From positions 20,678,590 through 20,742,589 of the forward strand of contig NW_023998414.1 of NCBI RefSeq assembly GCF_014805625.2: DNA of 64,000 nucleotides, given 5' to 3'. The position numbers and the translations under genes are program-made. A model generated the notes under the pieces. It was not told the DNA's origin. It did no database searches and saw nothing but the letters and a program-made list of their open reading frames with translations. Of this stretch, positions 59,657 to 64,000 are shown one piece after another. Numbering within the stretch: position 1 is the first letter of the stretch; the number at the start of each line of letters is the position of its first letter. Origin of the DNA: Glossina fuscipes (lineage: Eukaryota; Arthropoda; Insecta; Diptera; Glossinidae).

Positions 59657-61224
59657 GTTAAGATAGATAATGGCAAATGAAAGTAGCGAGAAATTGCCAC
59701 GAATTATTAAACTGGAATCGCACGCAAATTTGTGATGGTTTCCTGATTATAAACTGAGAGTAACCAACTAAGAAGAAGAAGAAGAAGAACAAATTCCCTT
59801 ATTAAAGCCGAAGGGTATACAAATGGTATGTGTGCACGTGACCAATGACTGCAAACTTCGGTCAACCAAGATAAGCTTATAAACTTAAGCATATATAAAG
59901 TGCAATTATATACACCATACAGTATAGATGCTGTGTTTGATATAAATGATTGATATTTCGATCAATTTAATCATATTATGCCTAGACAATGCAATATTTG
60001 CGCTTTCTGCTGAAGATTAGTTCATGGATTCCGGTAATTAATATAAAACATTTAATTCATTACGAAAATTTTAAGTAACGACTTTTCCATATAATTTTGA
60101 CGACTTGACATTCAAAACTACTGATATGATTAAAATGTCACCACATTCATTAGTCGTGCGTTCAATCTATTCAAAGTTGTTGAGTTCAACTCAGAATATA
60201 ACATTTTTCTATAACAAGTCAAAAATTTAGTACAGTTTTAGTTGAAGGCATTTATTTAAACTAATCTTAAACTGAAAAGTTATTGTTTGTGTTTACATAA
60301 CTTACCCTAAATCACTTGCACTTACCCTCTCAACTCCATACATGTGAAATCGACAATTTTTCAAAATTCATTTTGCTTCTCCTCCCGGAGACAGCTTGAG
60401 ATTTTTTATAAGCAATACATTTGTACGCCTATGCAAGTCTGATGAGTGGCATTACTGCAAAAAATATCTGATCATAAGTTACGTTACGTGTTATCATCAC
60501 GAAATTTCTGAATCTACCTGAAGTCTATCTCCACCCAGCTATATTTGGCTAAACGACACCCAATTTAAACTTACTTCAACTGCCCAAAAGTGATCACGAA
60601 TCAATCGATCGATATATGTTTGAAATGTATTTGTGAATAGTTACGAATAGTTAGTCATGCTGATGAAAAATCCCTAAAATCTTTGATGATTTGGTTTCCG
60701 CTCGATCGGACTTTAACATAGCGATTGGCGAATAGCATAAATACACCTCTGCCAACCTTTTACAAACGCATTAATTTGCAATTTGTTCAAAGCTTGGATG
60801 GATTCGTTTTATTCACTGTTATGTCCCAGCCCCTTTACAATATAATATAATAAATAACATCATAGTTCCATAAATTTCCGATCAACATTCAGAGATCATC
60901 GGGCAAGCCAATTTATTAGGACCAATCATTGCTGCTTTCAATGACTCAGAAATGCTATAATGATTAGTAGTCAACTTAAATTCTATTTACTAGTTTTCGA
61001 GATCATTCAAATGCTTGGTTCATCAAAAGGCAAAAGATAATTTGCCAGTAGAAGAGGGTAGGAAAGGAACACATATAAATTTTCGCGATATTTTAAAAAA
61101 ATGTTCTTTGATTATTTTTTTTTGAAACTCGCCTCCGGAAAAAGAATATTATGTCCTTGGTAGCGCTATTTTGTAGGAAGATCGTTATTTGTACCCTATG
61201 TCACTCAAAATACAGGGAATATTA
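59545..61224. other. Spacer between the divergent Rad23-like genes, middle part
   Basis: A TA/AC run at 59618-59656, GAAGAA near 59775, then AT-rich unassigned sequence with no gene signal. Confidence 0.5.
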
Positions 61225-61440
61225 AATTTATGCGGACGGATTAAGTACTAACACACAGAAGGACTTGAGATGAGCCCACATTTTGTTAAACCGATCGATT
61301 CAGAAAATGATTCTAAGTTTTTGTGTCCGTCTGTCCACCTTGTATTCTTGTATTCAACCTACAGGTCGCAATCTTTGAGATGTTTCGATGCAACAGATGG
61401 TACACTGATGTCTTTTGGCCCACGGACGATTTTTGTTTTA
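61225..61440 (+). repeat. Dispersed repeat related to 24.6 kb
   Basis: Contains CACACAGAAGGACTTGAGAT, CCGATCGATTCAGAAAATGA and GTGTCCGTCTGTCCACCTTG, then GGTCGCAATCTTTGAGATG, matching 24.64-24.83 kb. It ends about 70 bases before the assembly gap. Confidence 0.6.
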
Positions 61441-61510
61441 ATTATTGTTACATAAAACTTTCCATTAACTCAATCAACATTTACGCAATACTGAAAGCCA
61501 ACACTACACC

Positions 61511-61520
61511 NNNNNNNNNN
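61511..61520. other. Assembly gap (10 N)
   Basis: Ten consecutive N between the INE-1-like repeat and the RT remnant. The true length of missing sequence is unknown. Confidence 1.
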
Positions 61521-61799
61521 TTGTGAACTGCTACAATAACAAACAATGACAAAGGTTCGCTTAACCCGCTTCCTTTTTAAGTTACATTGAAAGGCTTAAC
61601 TTATTTAAGTATGATACGATATGTACAAGACAACTAATTTGTACTACGTAACTAAGCAACTTGGCAACTTAAGAAAGCCGGAACGAAAAAGAAATGTATT
61701 TATTTATTTGAAAGAGAATTTTATCATCAATCAATAATCATACAACTGATAGATCGATCAATATTAAGAGATTGACATAAGGAGGGAGAGACAGAGGGA

Positions 61800-62395
61800 G
61801 AGAGATTTGCCAACCGAACCCCCTAAGTGCAAACAATAAGAATTACTTATATATAGATTTGGTATACTCAAAGTGTACTCTACAATAAGGGGACGATCCG
61901 ACGCAGCCATATTCGAGAGTAAGACGCGCCCGTCTATTGAAAATGTATGGATCATCAAATTCCTTGTCTAAATATGAAGATCAAATGAAATCGCTTCACC
62001 TGTAAATTTCTCAATATACATGGACACATCTTGAGAGGGTTAACAGCGTACACTTACTTAAGTTTAAAGACAACAAAATTAAAGGCCTATTCCTATTTTA
62101 GTACTTATTTCCCTTATTTAAATTAGACTAAAGGGTAACTGTCGAGCCTGAAACGGTAAAGAATGTTTAACGTTATCTGCGTATACGAATATTTTCGACT
62201 TTAAAATAGCCCTTAGAAGATCATTAATACACAATCCGAATAAAAAGGGGCGAAGTTGGCTAGCTTGGGGGCCCCAGACGTTACCTGAATTGAGTGAGAG
62301 AAACTTGCGTTGACCATTTAAGTATAGGAAGATATGCAGGGAATTAAGCTTGCGACAAATCCCTCGAACTTTGTATATTTTTCCATTATTTACAT
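61800..62395 (-). mobile_element. Non-LTR retrotransposon remnant, RT catalytic region with YADN
   Basis: Minus strand. WGPQASQLRPFLFGLCINDL (62215-62275) matches the RT block GVPQGSHLGPLLFxLxINDL. KIFVYADNVK (62165-62195) is the catalytic YADD box with the second Asp changed to Asn (codon at 62172-62174). LNLSKCTLLTLSR (about 62030-62070) fits LNxxKCxxxxFSR, and an FSIDGRVLL segment near 61940 fits the following block. The order and spacing are those of I/Jockey/CR1-type elements. Several frameshifts separate the pieces. Confidence 0.8.
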
Positions 62396-63812
62396 CAAAT
62401 TTTTAATTATTACTCATTAGCTCATACCATAAAGCAAGCAATATGACACACAGAGAAATATTTATTTATATATATACAACGTCTAATAATTTAAAATAAG
62501 TTGTTTATACACTCGACTTGAATGGAATCTTCAAACAGTCAGCGTTTGTTTTAATTTTATTATTGTTTTTTGTAAATAAAATTCATAGCTAGATAAGAAA
62601 GAACTTACAAACGTTCTGATATCCGTATGTTGAAATTAGTAAAGCCGCCTTTTCTTCCAATTAACACGCATCAACTGCATATGCTTTTAAAAAAAAAAAA
62701 AAGGCAAAATTGTCCATTGCTTAAAATATTAACAAACGCATTAAAATACCATAGTTGGTAACACATTTTTAAGCAAATTTCATTCCATACTGTTGGCAGT
62801 GAACTCTAACTGAATTTGTGTTAAAATCCATACTAATTACAAAATACTACTTAACTACAGATGGCAGCACCACGTAAATTTCGAAAGAGTCATTTTCTAA
62901 TTTACCTTGTGGTTATTGGGGCAAACAGTAAAGTAAGAATAGAACTTACAAACTAATACAAAAGCATTAATTAACATTAAAAGCAAAACCCGATGATTAC
63001 AGGTATTTCTCTGCTTTATAATAACAAAAAAAGTGTTATTAAATACAAAGTAAAATAATATAAATGTAAGCAATATAGTGAGCGCAGTAGCTACGTTAAA
63101 ACAATTGTAATTGTAACGTGTAACCCAGCATTGCTTACGCACACAAAATTATTTTCCATTTTATATATACACGTCGGCTTAAATTTCCAGTTATAAGTAA
63201 GCATAAAGCTCTAGATCATGAGTTAATTGCTTTGAAAAAGTCATCGTTATAGCAATAATATGACAACAGGTGGCGTAATTTTACTATTTATAAGAAATTT
63301 ACATTAATTTTCCATATTTTCATACACTACAAAATTAAAAATACAATGTTTAAATAACTGTTAAAAGTGAAATTGTTTTGTGGCTGTGTAATGCATAATG
63401 AATATCAATTACCGCATGCTTCACACTCGGTAATCGTGTACACGGATGGCATATAATATTCGATAATTGTGGCCATTTTAGTGAAATGTCATGCAAACAA
63501 CGTAAAAACGAACACATAGAGGAGCTGTCAAAAACATATGTCTTAATACAAATGCTGACACATCGTCCTCTTTGCGTTGCACTCGTTTTTGTGAAAAGTA
63601 TCAGAAAAATCCTGCAAAAAATTTGTAATAATTTGTGAAATTTTTAAATTTACGTCAATACTTTTTTAAAGAGTCGTTCTTTGAAAATTTCAGATAAATA
63701 ATTCAAAGAGTTTGCCTTTAACGGTGCAGCAAAAAGCGTGTTGGTTTTACTTGGAACAATTTAATCGCAAAAGGAAAAAAAGATCAATAACGTAAGCGAA
63801 CAATATTAATAG
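62396..63812. other. Upstream region of the plus-strand Rad23-like gene
   Basis: AT-rich, no open frame with a domain. The final 200 bases before the ATG probably include the 5' leader. A TTGAAAATTTCAG at about 63681-63693 could be a 3' splice site of a leader intron, but no matching donor is certain. Confidence 0.45.
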
Positions 63813-64000
63813 ATGGTCAAGATGAAGTTAACCATAAAAACGTTGGATCAAAAAACATTCTATGTTGAATTTGATGACACACGTACAGTATGGGATTTGA
63901 AATCCCATTTGCATAAATTACCGGAAGTAGGTGTTCAGCCAGAATTGCAACAACTTATCTATGCCGGACGCGTATTGGACAATGACAACGCATTAAAAAC
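63813..64000 (+). CDS. Rad23-like protein, 5' part only (UBL domain), cut by the window end
   Basis: Sixty-two codons of an open frame that runs off the window. The peptide is a Rad23-type ubiquitin-like domain: it contains MKLTIKTLDQKT near its start and GVQPELQQLIYAGRVLDN further in, matching the UBL of the minus-strand gene at 52835-53656 at about 31 of 59 aligned positions. An in-frame TAG sits directly before the ATG at 63813, so translation cannot begin further upstream in this exon. The fourth codon, at 63822, is also ATG and aligns with the start of the paralog, so the true start is 63813 or 63822. Whether this copy carries both UBA domains lies outside the window. It is oriented head to head with its paralog, with about 10 kb between the two start codons. 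No intron appears in the visible part. Confidence 0.9.
   Translation, partial: MVKMKLTIKTLDQKTFYVEFDDTRTVWDLKSHLHKLPEVGVQPELQQLIYAGRVLDNDNALK

Overview
The window reads as AT-rich, repeat-laden DNA from a higher fly. A tephritid-type fruit fly is my best guess. The evidence is indirect: many mariner remnants, fly-type dispersed repeats resembling the INE-1/Helentron class, long dinucleotide and trinucleotide microsatellites, and two Rad23-like genes whose N-termini resemble the diverged Rad23 paralog of flies. There is no bacterial gene organisation, no operon and no CRISPR. The ten Ns at 61511-61520 are an assembly gap.

Only two protein-coding genes can be supported. On the minus strand, 52835-53656 encodes an intact 273-residue Rad23-like protein with a UBL domain, a UBA domain and an XPC-binding (STI1-like) domain. 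It lacks the second, C-terminal UBA and ends instead in a short acidic tail. On the plus strand, a second Rad23-like gene starts at 63813 and runs off the end of the window, so only its UBL is visible. The two genes are divergently arranged about 10 kb apart and share roughly half of their visible UBL residues. By family knowledge, Rad23 proteins shuttle ubiquitylated substrates to the proteasome and stabilise XPC in nucleotide excision repair.

Everything from 1 to about 52.8 kb, and the 10 kb between the two genes, is non-coding as far as I can see. It is a mosaic of two textures. Simple-repeat-rich blocks lie at about 1.9-4.4, 5.9-8.7, 11.0-14.7, 17.5-20.3, 25.0-27.1, 31.6-34.2 and 48.0-49.8 kb. 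Between them lie more complex blocks holding decayed transposons. The recognisable remnants are: seven mariner copies (8.9, 20.7, 35.1, 35.9, 43.0, 47.1 and 57.8 kb) from several lineages; non-LTR retrotransposon pieces at 15.2 and 51.1 kb (reverse transcriptase), 44.9 kb (C-terminus and TAA-repeat tail) and 61.8-62.4 kb (reverse transcriptase with a YADN active site); a possible Helitron/Pif1 helicase remnant at 17.1 kb; INE-1-like repeats at 10.6, 24.6, 41.1, 51.5 and 61.2 kb; and three copies of a short repeat whose head looks like a tRNA-Ile gene (1.7, 20.4 and 30.0 kb).

No clearly new multi-gene system is visible. The points most worth following up are the UBA2-less Rad23-like gene and its divergent partner, the tRNA-Ile-like SINE candidate, and the pair of conserved direct repeats at 32.2 and 33.2 kb. 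All family assignments were made by eye from motifs and were not confirmed by a database search.
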